From NCBI RefSeq assembly GCF_035825295.1, contig NZ_JAYMGI010000002.1:2830001-2894000 (forward strand): DNA of 64,000 nt, written 5' to 3'. The notes under the pieces were generated by a model, which saw only the letters and a program-made list of their open reading frames with translations, was not told where the DNA came from and did no database searches. Position numbers and translations under genes: made by a program. The stretch is from Actinacidiphila sp. DG2A-62. Its GTDB lineage: Bacteria > Actinomycetota > Actinomycetes > Streptomycetales > Streptomycetaceae. Shown piece by piece: positions 17,850-26,277 of this stretch; position 1 is the stretch's first letter, and each line of letters opens with the position of its first letter.

Positions 17850-18652
17850 GATGCGGATTCTCGGCGAGGGCGGCGCTGACGCGCCGAGCAGCGGACAGGA
17901 CGGTTCGCGCGGAGCGGGGCCGCCGACCAGCCGGTTTCGGCCAGTTCGCCACTTCCCGTCCCACTCTCCCCAGAGTACGGCCGTGGAGTCCGTCTGCACA
18001 GGCGCTACGGACCCCACACGGTCTCCCGTACCCGAAGTTCCCAGGAGAATGCCGGAGCGGGGGCCGGAACGCAACGGGATCACGCCAACCGGGGACATGG
18101 CCGGGCGCACGGGCGCATCCCGGGGGCGCATGCCCCGGGCCGCAGGCCGGCGCGGTGCGTGCCTGGTCAGCGCGGGCGCGGCGGCATTCGCGGAGCGACC
18201 CGGCGAACAGCCCGTACCGAGGGAATTCCCAGTGGATTCCCAGCGGACACCCGCCTTTCGCGCCCCCGGCGCACCACCCGGCGCTCCAGGCCCAGCCGCG
18301 CCACCAGAAGGGCGATTTTCGGCCAACTTCCCTTGCCCGTCGCGGACTTGAGCAGGAGGCGGGCTAACACCTCCACCACCTGCGGTTCTACGATGCGCGG
18401 TGACGCAGGAGGTCGTTTCCACGGGCCGCGCGACAGGAGGCGTACTTCCCAGCGCGCTCTGCGAGTGAAACGCTTCGTGATCGAATGCTTCACGCCACGT
18501 TGTCTTGTCGACTTAGCGTCAGATGGTGAACTTGTCACTAACGCCCCACCTGACACAGTAGATTTGATCATGAGGTGGCTGCGCTGGATCAACGGGGGAG
18601 TACGTGCAGGACCGAGGGGACGACGCGTCGATACGAGGGGGGCTTGAGCTCC
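17850..18652. other. Long upstream region of adpA
   Basis: About 800 bases separate the stress-protein start from adpA. No conserved ORF was recognised. The last 170 bases are conspicuously AT-richer than the rest of the window (around CTTGTCACTAACG and CACAGTAGATTTGATCATG), as expected for a strongly regulated promoter. A possible -35 TTGTCA (18532-18537) with ACAGTA 17 bases downstream is weak. Long, multiply-bound upstream regions are known for adpA (AdpA autoregulation, BldD, gamma-butyrolactone receptors), but no exact binding site was identified by eye. Confidence 0.55.
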
Positions 18653-19975
18653 ATGACCCAGGAGTCCAGTTCCGGTACGGCGACGGAGACTTCGTCGCAA
18701 GCACCATCGGCATCGCCCCGCGCCATCCGCAAGCTGTCCGCGCGGAGACGACCTGAAGTCGTCGCGGTGCTGCTGTTCAGCGGCGGCCCGATATTCGAGA
18801 GCTCCATACCGCTGTCGGTGTTCGGCATCGACCGCCAGGACGCCGGGGTGCCGCGCTACCGGCTGCTGGTGTGCGCGGGCGAGGACGGCCCGCTGCGCAC
18901 CACCGGCGGCCTGGAGCTGACCGCGCCCTACGGCCTGGAGGCGCTGTCGCGGGCCGGCACCGTCGTGGTGCCGACCTGGCGCTCGATCTCCCAGGCGCCG
19001 CCGCCCGAGGCGCTGGAGGCGATCCGCCGCGCCCACGAGGAGGGCGCGCGGATCATCGGGCTGTGCACCGGCGCGTTCGTGCTGGCCGCCGCCGGGCTGC
19101 TCGACGGCCGCCCGGCCACCACGCACTGGATGTACGCGCCGACGCTGGCCAAGCGCTACCCGTCGGTGCACGTCGACCCGCGGGAGCTGTTCGTCGACGA
19201 CGGCGACGTGCTGACGTCCGCGGGCACCGCCGCCGGCATCGACCTGTGCCTGCACGTGGTGCGCACCGACCACGGCGCGGAGGCCGCGGCGGCGCTGGCC
19301 CGCCGCCTGGTGGTGCCGCCGCGCCGGGCCGACTGGCAGACCGGCCAGGGCGGACGCCACCTGGACCGCTCTTTACCCGAGGAGATCGGCGCGGACCCGC
19401 TGGCCGAGGTCGTCGCCTGGGCGCTGGAGCACCTGCACGAGCAGTTCGACGTGGAGGCGCTGGCCGCGCGCGCGTACATGAGCCGGCGCACCTTCGACCG
19501 GCGGTTCCGGTCGCTGACCGGCAGCGCCCCGCTGCAGTGGCTGATCACCCAGCGGGTGCTCCAGGCGCAGCGGCTGCTGGAGACCTCCGACTACTCGGTG
19601 GACGAGGTCGCCGGACGCTGCGGGTTCCGCTCGCCGGTGGCGCTGCGCGGGCACTTCCGCCGGCAGCTGGGCTCCTCCCCCGCGTCGTACCGGGCCGCCT
19701 ACCGGGCCCGCCGGCCGCAGGACGAGCCGGACCGCACCCCGCCGCCCGAACCGCCCGCGGCGCTGCGCCGGCCGCACAGCGGCCCGCACGGCGGCGCGCA
19801 CCCCGGTCCGGCGTCCCAGGTGCTGACCATCCCCGGCAAGGCCGACCCGGAGGTCTACCGGGTGCCGGAGCAGCCGGGGCGGGGCGAGGCGGAGCACGCC
19901 GGCCGGACCCGGCTGCGGGCCGGGCGGGGCCTGGGCGCGGCCCTGCCGGGGCCGCGGGATCGCCCCGTGGGCTGA
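18653..19975 (+). CDS. adpA: Global developmental regulator AdpA, with in-frame TTA codon
   Basis: This 440-residue AraC-family activator has an N-terminal DJ-1/PfpI-like domain (VAVLLFSGGPIFESSIPLSV, GLCTGAFVLAAAG) and a C-terminal double helix-turn-helix (AYMSRRTFDRRFRSLTGSAP and VDEVAGRCGFRSPVALRGHF). ATG 18653 has a purine-rich GAGGGGGG upstream. Codon 241, in the inter-domain linker (DRSLPEEI), is TTA at 19373-19375. This is the conserved site where translation depends on the rare leucyl tRNA bldA. AdpA activates morphological and secondary-metabolism genes in Streptomyces. The 100-residue C-terminal tail is Pro/Gly-rich and variable. It corresponds to SCO2792. Confidence 0.97.
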   Translation: MTQESSSGTATETSSQAPSASPRAIRKLSARRRPEVVAVLLFSGGPIFESSIPLSVFGIDRQDAGVPRYRLLVCAGEDGPLRTTGGLELTAPYGLEALSRAGTVVVPTWRSISQAPPPEALEAIRRAHEEGARIIGLCTGAFVLAAAGLLDGRPATTHWMYAPTLAKRYPSVHVDPRELFVDDGDVLTSAGTAAGIDLCLHVVRTDHGAEAAAALARRLVVPPRRADWQTGQGGRHLDRSLPEEIGADPLAEVVAWALEHLHEQFDVEALAARAYMSRRTFDRRFRSLTGSAPLQWLITQRVLQAQRLLETSDYSVDEVAGRCGFRSPVALRGHFRRQLGSSPASYRAAYRARRPQDEPDRTPPPEPPAALRRPHSGPHGGAHPGPASQVLTIPGKADPEVYRVPEQPGRGEAEHAGRTRLRAGRGLGAALPGPRDRPVG

Positions 19976-19996
19976 GGGGAACGTAGGGTGAGGGGC

Positions 19997-20626
19997 ATGA
20001 ACGACCGGATGGTGTGGATCGACTGTGAGATGACGGGGCTGTCGCTGGCGCACGACGCGCTGATCGAGGTGGCCGCCCTCGTCACCGACTCCGAGCTGAA
20101 CATCCTCGGCGAGGGGGTGGACGTGGTGATCCGTCCGCCCGCCGAAGCCCTGGAGTCCATGCCCGAGGTCGTGCAGCAGATGCACACCGCGTCCGGGCTG
20201 CTGGACGAGCTGGCCGGCGGCGTCGGCATGGCCGAGGCGGAGAAGCTGGTACTGGACTACGTGCGCGAGCACGTGGCCGAGCCGCGCAAGGCCCCTCTGT
20301 GCGGCAACTCCGTCTCGACCGACCGCGGCTTCCTCGCGCGGGACATGCCGACGCTGGAGCAGCACCTGCACTACCGCATCGTGGACGTCTCGTCGGTCAA
20401 GGAGCTGGCCCGCCGGTGGTACCCGCGGGCCTACTTCAACAGTCCGGAGAAGAACGGCAACCACCGGGCGCTGGCCGACATCCGGGAGTCCATCGCGGAG
20501 CTGCGCTACTACCGCGAGGCGGTGTTCGTGCCGGCGCCGGGCCCGGACACCGACACCGCCCGCGCCATCGCGGCCAAGCACGTCCTCCCGGCCGCCTCCG
20601 AGGCCGCCTCGGGGCCGGGCCACTGA
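19997..20626 (+). CDS. orn: Oligoribonuclease
   Basis: This 209-residue DEDDh 3'-5' exoribonuclease degrades 2-5 nt RNA and pGpG from c-di-GMP breakdown. The DEDD residues are visible in [27 protein letters not shown] and the histidine motif [15 protein letters not shown] 19997 is preferred over GTG 19988 because it matches the family N-terminus MNDRMVWID. The last 30 residues extend beyond the usual 180. It lies 21 bases after adpA, the same order as in S. coelicolor, where ornA affects development. Confidence 0.95.
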   Translation: MNDRMVWIDCEMTGLSLAHDALIEVAALVTDSELNILGEGVDVVIRPPAEALESMPEVVQQMHTASGLLDELAGGVGMAEAEKLVLDYVREHVAEPRKAPLCGNSVSTDRGFLARDMPTLEQHLHYRIVDVSSVKELARRWYPRAYFNSPEKNGNHRALADIRESIAELRYYREAVFVPAPGPDTDTARAIAAKHVLPAASEAASGPGH

Positions 20627-20701
20627 CCCCGCGAAAGCCTGGCGCGACCACCCTCCGGCACCCTGTACACTTTTCCAGGTGACGCGGAAGCGCCGCACGC
20701 G

Positions 20702-20774
20702 GTGGGTGTAGCTCAGCTGGTAGAGCACCTGGTTGTGGTCCAGGATGTCGCGGGTTCGAGTCCCGTCACTCACC
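20702..20774 (+). tRNA. tRNA-His (anticodon GTG)
   Basis: A full cloverleaf is present: acceptor GTGGGTG (20702-20708) pairs with CACTCAC (20767-20773), the anticodon stem CCTGG/CCAGG surrounds loop TTGTGGT with GTG at 20735-20737, and the T-arm is GCGGG-TTCGAGT-CCCGT. The encoded G at 20701 opposite C at 20774 gives the G-1:C73 pair specific to histidine tRNA. No CCA is encoded. Confidence 0.97.
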
Positions 20775-20784
20775 CTGAACGATC

Positions 20785-20817
20785 AAGGCCCGGCCCGGGT
20801 TCCCCGGGGCGGGCCTT
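20785..20817 (+). terminator. Terminator after tRNA-His
   Basis: AAGGCCCGGCCCGGG (20785-20799) pairs with CCCGGGGCGGGCCTT (20803-20817) with one mismatch and a tiny loop, 11 bases after the tRNA. Confidence 0.8.
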
Positions 20818-20870
20818 CGTCGTGTGCCGGCGTCGGCCGCACGGGCGCGCGCCCGCGAAAGGGGGCGGCC

Positions 20871-20933
20871 CCGTGCACGCCATCCATGCACGGGACCGCC
20901 GGTCCGTGGCCGCCGCCCCGGGAGGGCGGCGGG
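20871..20933. terminator. Two hairpins downstream of the GH5 gene
   Basis: CCGTGCA near 20871 pairs with TGCACGG near 20893. A second GC hairpin is formed by CCGCCGCCC (about 20910) and GGGCGGCGGG (20924-20933). They lie just beyond the 3' end of the leftward cellulase gene (stop 20958) and probably end its transcript. Confidence 0.5.
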
Positions 20934-20957
20934 CGGTTCAGGCCGCTCGGCAGGGGA

Positions 20958-22535
20958 TCAGCCGAGCGACGCCAGGTGGTTCTTCAGGCCGAGGCCGTAG
21001 TTCGTCGGGGTGCCGTCGTAGGAGGAGATCAACGACGGGCCCGAGGAGCAGTCCCAGGTATTCCAGGTCCACCCCAGATACCCCAGTTGATGGGTGTCCA
21101 ACCAGCTCATGAAGGAGTCGACGAAGGAATGGGCGCAGGTGTTCTCGCCCGTCTCCCCCGCCACCAGCGGAACCTTGGCCGCGACCGGCGCGAGTTGGGA
21201 GTCCCAGCAGGACGCGGAGGAGCAGGTGTTGAAGTTGTACACGTGCACCGCGGCGCCCAGGTTGCCGGTCGGGTCGGTGGGCTCGTGGGCCAGCCAGCCG
21301 GTCAGGTCGTTGGAGTACGCCAGCCCGCCCATCAGGACCACATTGGTCGCGCCCGTGCCGCGGACCGCGTTCAGCAGGCTCTGCATGCCGGCCACCTGGT
21401 AGCCGATGCCCGGGCAGGTGCCGCCGTCCCGCCAGCAGGTCCACGCCTGCTCCGAGGTGGAGGTGGCGCGGTCCGGGTAGGGCTCGTTGAACAGGTCGAA
21501 GACCACCGAGGTGTTCGACTTGAAGGTGTTCGCCACGCTGGTCCAGAACGGGATCGCGTACTGGGCGTCCGGCATCGGCTTCTGGCAGGTCGCGTCGACG
21601 TCCGAGCAGCCCGCGGAGTTTCCGGTGTACGTGCCGTGGGTCCAGTGCAGTTCGACGATCGGCGTGATGCCGTGCGCGACCAGGCGGTCGACCCAGCCGG
21701 TGATCGCCGCGATGTAGTTCGCGCCGCCGTCCGCGGCCGGCACGTACGGCAGGCCCTCCCAGCAGTCCTCGTTCAGCGGCACGCGGACCGCGTTGACGCC
21801 CTTCCAGCTGGTGATCGCGTCGATCGCCGCGTCGTCCACCGGGCCGTCGAAGATGCCGTTGCCCTGCGCGCAGGCGAACTCGGTCCCGGAGCGGTTCACC
21901 CCGTGCAGCACGACCTGCTTGCCGGTGGAGTCCACCAGCTTGTTGCCCGAGACGTGCAGCTTGGGCGGCGCGGTGTCGCCGGGCGGGCCGGTCGGCGGTG
22001 AGGTGGGCGGCGAGGTGGGCGGCGACGTCGGCGGCGAGGTGGGCGGTGTGCCGTCCTCGTCGCAGGTGACGCCGTTGAGCTTGAACGCCGTCGGCGCCGG
22101 GTTGCCGCCGGTCCAGCTGCCCAGGAAGCCCAGCGAGACCTGGCCGCCGGTGGCGATCGTCCCGTTGTACGACAGGGAGGCCGCGGTGACGGTCGTGCCG
22201 GACTGGGTCCAGGTGGCGTTCCATCCCTGGGTGACCTTCTGGCCGGCCGCGAAGTCGAAGCTGAGGGTCCAACTGGTGGTGGGCGCGGCGTTGTTGGTGA
22301 CGACGACGCCGCCCTGGAAGCCGCCGGTCCACTGGTTGGCGACGGTGTAGGCGACCGAGCAGGCCGGCACGGCGCCGGACGCGGTCGCGCCGAGCGCGGG
22401 CAGCAGCGCGGCGGCGGTCGCCGCGGTCGTCACGGCGGCCGCGCCGAAGGCGGCGACACGCGTCCGCCGCCGTGCGGACCGGCGCGCCGGGGGCGGCGCC
22501 GATCCCGGTGCACGGCGGAGCAGGGATCGTCGCAT
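20958..22535 (-). CDS. Secreted cellulase, CBM2-GH5
   Basis: This is a 525-residue endo-beta-1,4-glucanase candidate. ATG 22535 follows AGGAG and begins a long signal peptide (Arg-rich start, then AAAVTTAATAAALLPALG). Domain order: CBM2 (VAYTVANQWTGGFQGGVVV, then WTLSFDFAAGQKVTQGWNAT); a linker of TSPP repeats; then GH5 with acid/base Glu in VFDLFNEPYPD and nucleophile Glu in PLVAGETGEN. Conserved HWTH and the aromatic end LGWTWNTWDCSSGP are present. It diverges from the GH48 gene and has a degenerate CebR-like site 47 bases upstream, so cellobiose probably induces both. Confidence 0.92.
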   Translation of the reverse strand: MRRSLLRRAPGSAPPPARRSARRRTRVAAFGAAAVTTAATAAALLPALGATASGAVPACSVAYTVANQWTGGFQGGVVVTNNAAPTTSWTLSFDFAAGQKVTQGWNATWTQSGTTVTAASLSYNGTIATGGQVSLGFLGSWTGGNPAPTAFKLNGVTCDEDGTPPTSPPTSPPTSPPTSPPTGPPGDTAPPKLHVSGNKLVDSTGKQVVLHGVNRSGTEFACAQGNGIFDGPVDDAAIDAITSWKGVNAVRVPLNEDCWEGLPYVPAADGGANYIAAITGWVDRLVAHGITPIVELHWTHGTYTGNSAGCSDVDATCQKPMPDAQYAIPFWTSVANTFKSNTSVVFDLFNEPYPDRATSTSEQAWTCWRDGGTCPGIGYQVAGMQSLLNAVRGTGATNVVLMGGLAYSNDLTGWLAHEPTDPTGNLGAAVHVYNFNTCSSASCWDSQLAPVAAKVPLVAGETGENTCAHSFVDSFMSWLDTHQLGYLGWTWNTWDCSSGPSLISSYDGTPTNYGLGLKNHLASLG

Positions 22536-22581
22536 GAGCGACTCCTGGGAGTGGGAAGTGGTGGGGGGAAAGGCCAAGCTG

Positions 22582-22595
22582 TGGACACGCTCCCA
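22582..22595. promoter_or_regulatory. Degenerate CebR box upstream of GH5
   Basis: TGGACACGCTCCCA matches 11 of 14 bases of the CebR operator TGGGAGCGCTCCCA, with the right half intact. It lies 47 bases upstream of the GH5 start codon, a plausible promoter position. Confidence 0.5.
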
Positions 22596-22700
22596 CTGGT
22601 CCGACGGACGACCCTAGCGGGTGGTGGCCCGGCTCGGTAGGGGCCCGATAAAGACTTCGACGTTCACCCGCGTGAAATGGCCGTGAAAAGCCGGTTCAGC

Positions 22701-22750
22701 TTCACCTCTTGACACTGCCTCACCACGGCTCGATGGTGGGAGCGCTCCCA
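22701..22750 (+). promoter_or_regulatory. GH48 promoter with perfect CebR box
   Basis: TTGACA (22709-22714) lies inside TTCACCTCTTGACACTG (22701-22717), a sequence shared almost exactly with the cebE promoter. A -10-like GATGGT is 17 bases downstream. The perfect 14-bp palindrome TGGGAGCGCTCCCA (22737-22750) overlaps or immediately follows the -10, where bound CebR would block transcription. The start codon is at 22899, leaving a leader of roughly 150 bases. Confidence 0.85.
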
Positions 22751-22898
22751 CTGGTTCAGTCATTGTCCATTCGGTGCGCCCGCGTACGCCGTATGCCCGC
22801 GCAAGTCCGCGCGCATTCCGGTCCGCCCGCGCACCCCGGCATCCCCCCACGATCCCCCACGATCCCCCCACACCAGAACCGCGAGGAGGACCTCCCGC

Positions 22899-25800
22899 AT
22901 GCCCAGAGGAAGACCCTTCCGTCTCCCGTTGCGCACGCGCGACCGCGACGGTCGTGACCACGCCCCCGGTGGCGGCCCCACGCGCGTGCGCGCGCGGCGG
23001 CGGCTGCGCCGGCTGGCCACCGCGTTCACCGCCGCGCTCGCCCTGCCCCTGGGGCTGACCGCGGCCGGCGGCGGCGACGTCGCGCACGCCGCCGGCGTCC
23101 AGTGCAGCGTCGACTACTCGACGAACGACTGGGGTTCCGGCTTCACCGCCAACGCCAAGATCACCAATCTCGGCACCTCGGCCATCAACGGCTGGACGCT
23201 GACGTACGCCTACGCCGGCAACCAGACGCTGCAGAGCGGCTGGAACGGCACCTGGTCGCAGTCCGGCAAGAACGTCACCGTCAAGTCGCTGGACTGGAAC
23301 GCGGCCATCCCGGCCAACGGCAGCGTCACCACCAGCGCCAACTTCAACTACAGCGGCACCAACACCGCGCCGACCAGCTTCTCGGTCAACGGCACGGTCT
23401 GCGGCGGCGCCCACCAGGCCCCGCTGCCGGTGCTGACCAGTCCCTCGGCCGGGGCGACGTACTCCGCGGGAGCGACCATCCCGCTGGCCGCGACGGCGGT
23501 GGCCGCCGACAGCGCGACCATCACCAAGGTGGAGTTCTACAGCGACACCACGCTGCTGGGCACCGACACCACCGCGCCGTACACCTTCGACTGGACCGCG
23601 GTCCCGGCCGGCGACTACTCGGTCTACGCCAAGGCGTACGACAGCCTGGGCGCGTCCGGCGAGTCGACACCGGTGGGCGTGCACGTGGCGTCCGGGCCGT
23701 CGATCACCGCGTCCCCCGGGCAGTTGAGCGTGCAGCAGGGCAAGACCGGCACCTTCGGGGTCAAGCTCTCCGCCGCGCCGTCGTCGAACGTGACGGTGGC
23801 GGTGGCGCGCTCGTCCGGCAACACCGGTCTGAGCGTGCAGTCCGGCGCGAGCCTGACCTTCACGCCGTCCAACTGGAGCACCGCGCAGAACGTCACGATC
23901 GCCGCCGACGCCTCCGGCACCGGCTCGGCCGTCTTCTCGGCGACCGCGACCGGCTACGGCAAGGCGGACGTGACGGTCAGCGAGATCGGCGCGACCAGCG
24001 ACTACAACGCGCGCTTCCTGTCGCTCTACAACAAGATCACGGACCCGGCGAACGGCTACTTCTCCCCCAGGGCATCCCGTACCACTCGGTGGAGACGCTG
24101 ATCGTCGAGGCGCCGGACTACGGTCACGAGACCACGTCCGAGGCGTACTCGTACCTGATCTGGTTGCAGGCGATGTACGGCGAGGTCACCCAGGACTGGA
24201 GCAAGTTCAACGCGGCCTGGACGACCATGGAGACGTACATGATCCCCACCCATGCCGACCAGCCGACGAACAGCTTCTACAACGCCAACTCGCCGGCCAC
24301 CTACGCGCCCGAGCACGACCTGCCGTCGGACTACCCGTCGGTGCTGGACAAGAGCGTGCCGGTGGGCGTGGACCCGATCGCCGGCGAGCTGAAGTCGGCG
24401 TACGGCACCGATGACATCTACGGCATGCACTGGCTGCAGGACGTGGACAACATCTACGGCTACGGGGACACCCCGGGCGGCGGCTGCGAGCTGGGCCCGA
24501 CGGCCAAGGGCCCGTCGTACATCAACACCTTCCAGCGCGGCTCGCAGGAGTCGGTCTGGGAGACGGTGCCGCAGCCGACCTGCGACGCCTTCAAGTACGG
24601 CGGCAAGAACGGCTATCTGGACCTGTTCACCGGTGACTCCAGCTACTCCCAGCAGTGGAAGTACACCGACGCCCCCGACGCCGACGCGCGCGCGATCCAG
24701 GCCGCCTACTGGGCGGACACCTGGGCGCAGGCGCAGGGCAAGGAGGCCGACGTGAAGGCCACCGTGGCCAAGGCCGGCAAGATGGGCGACTACCTGCGGT
24801 ACGCGTTCTTCGACAAGTACTTCAAGAAGATCGGCAACTGCACCAGCCCGACCTCGTGCGCGGCCGGCACCGGCAAGGACAGCGAGCACTACCTGCTGTC
24901 CTGGTACTACGCGTGGGGCGGCTCCGAGGGCTCCGGCGGCGGCTGGGCGTGGCGGATCGGCGACGGCGCCTCGCACTTCGGCTACCAGAACCCGCTGGCC
25001 GCGTACGCGCTGACCACGGACGCGAACATGGCGCCCAAGTCGGCCACCGGCAAGTCGGACTGGACCACGAGCCTCAGCCGGCAGCTGGAGTTCTACCGCT
25101 GGCTGCAGTCCGACGAGGGCGCGATCGCCGGCGGCGCGACCAACAGCTGGAACGGCGCCTACGCACAGCCCCCGGCCGGCACGTCGACCTTCTACGGGAT
25201 GGCGTACGACTGGGAGCCCGTCTACCACGACCCGCCGTCGAACCAGTGGTTCGGCATGCAGGCGTGGTCGATGGAGCGCGTCGCGGAGTACTACCAGCAG
25301 ACCGGCAACGCGCAGGCCAAGGCCATCCTCGACAAGTGGGTGACCTGGGCGATCTCGCAGACCACGATCAACTCCGACGGGACCTTCCTGATCCCCTCGG
25401 ACCTGCAGTGGAGCGGGCAGCCGGACACCTGGAACGCCTCCAGCCCGGGCGCCAACGCGAACCTGCACGTGACCGTGTCCGCGTACGGCACCGACCTCGG
25501 CGTCACGGCGGCCTACGCCAAGACGCTGGCCTATTACGCCGCCAAGTCCGGGAACACCGCCGCCAAGACGACGGCCAAGGCTCTCATCGACGGCATGTGG
25601 AACAACTACCAGGACCCGCTGGGCATCGCGACCCCGGAGACGCGGAAGGACTACAGCCGCTTCAACGACCCGGTGTACGTGCCGTCCGGCTGGACCGGCA
25701 CGATGCCCAACGGCGACAAGATCAGCAGCAGCTCGACCTTCCTCGAACTGCGCTCGTGGTACAAGAACGACCCCAACTGGTCCAAGGTCCAGGCGTACCT

Positions 25801-25900
25801 GGCCGGCGGAGCGGTCCCGTCGTTCACCTACCACCGCTTCTGGGCGGAGGCCGACATCGCCATGGCGATGGGAGCGTACGCCCTGCTGTTCAACGCCTGA
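22899..25900 (+). CDS. Secreted cellobiohydrolase, CBM2-Ig-like-GH48, with one-base frameshift
   Basis: Once one base is restored this is a 1000-residue processive exoglucanase acting from cellulose reducing ends. ATG 22899 has GGAGGACC upstream. Order: basic N-region and signal peptide ending near VAHAAG (residue 65), CBM2 (about 67-165, [19 protein letters not shown] and [18 protein letters not shown]), an Ig-like domain ([16 protein letters not shown]), a second beta-sandwich module ([19 protein letters not shown]), then GH48. The GH48 catalytic-acid region [20 protein letters not shown] and the end [20 protein letters not shown] are intact. The frame breaks at the C run 24064-24068: one extra C joins NGYFSP to [11 protein letters not shown]. 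Confidence 0.92.
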
Positions 25901-26049
25901 CGGCCGCCGGCACACCGCTGACGACCGACACCACCCACGCCCGACGGCCGGCAGGCCCGACGGCCCGAGTCCCCGGGAGCCGGGGGCGCGGCGGGAGATG
26001 ACCCGGACGACCTGACCGTCTCCGGCCCGCCGCGTCCCGCCCCGGGCGC

Positions 26050-26089
26050 CGGGGCCCGTCCTCGCGGAGAGTGCGAGCGACGGGCCCCG
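26050..26089. terminator. Terminator after GH48
   Basis: CGGGGCCCGTC (26050-26060) pairs exactly with GACGGGCCCCG (26079-26089), and an inner CTCGC/GCGAG extends the stem. It lies 150 bases downstream of the GH48 stop. The rest of the 377-base GH48-GH64 gap holds only the GH64 promoter. Confidence 0.75.
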
Positions 26090-26169
26090 TGTGCATGTCC
26101 GCATCGTGGATGGGGTGTTCGGGAGTCGAAATCAGCGAGGGTCGCGACCGGCCAGTATGGAACAACTCA

Positions 26170-26223
26170 TTGACGGGGCCGTATGGGGCTTGTAAACATC
26201 TGGACGCCACGGAGAGCGCTCTC
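26170..26223 (+). promoter_or_regulatory. GH64 promoter with LacI-type palindrome
   Basis: TTGACG (26170-26175) and GTAAAC (26192-26197, within TGTAAACAT) are spaced by about 16 bases. Just downstream is the palindrome GAGAGCGCTCTC (26212-26223), which shares the AGCGCT core of the CebR box but has A/T instead of G/C at the third base out from that core. It could be a weak CebR site or the operator of another LacI-family regulator. The start codon is at 26278. Confidence 0.65.
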
Positions 26224-26277
26224 ATCACGATCTCCGGGGCCTCCGCCACGGACCCCCCACCCGGTTGAGGAGACCAT

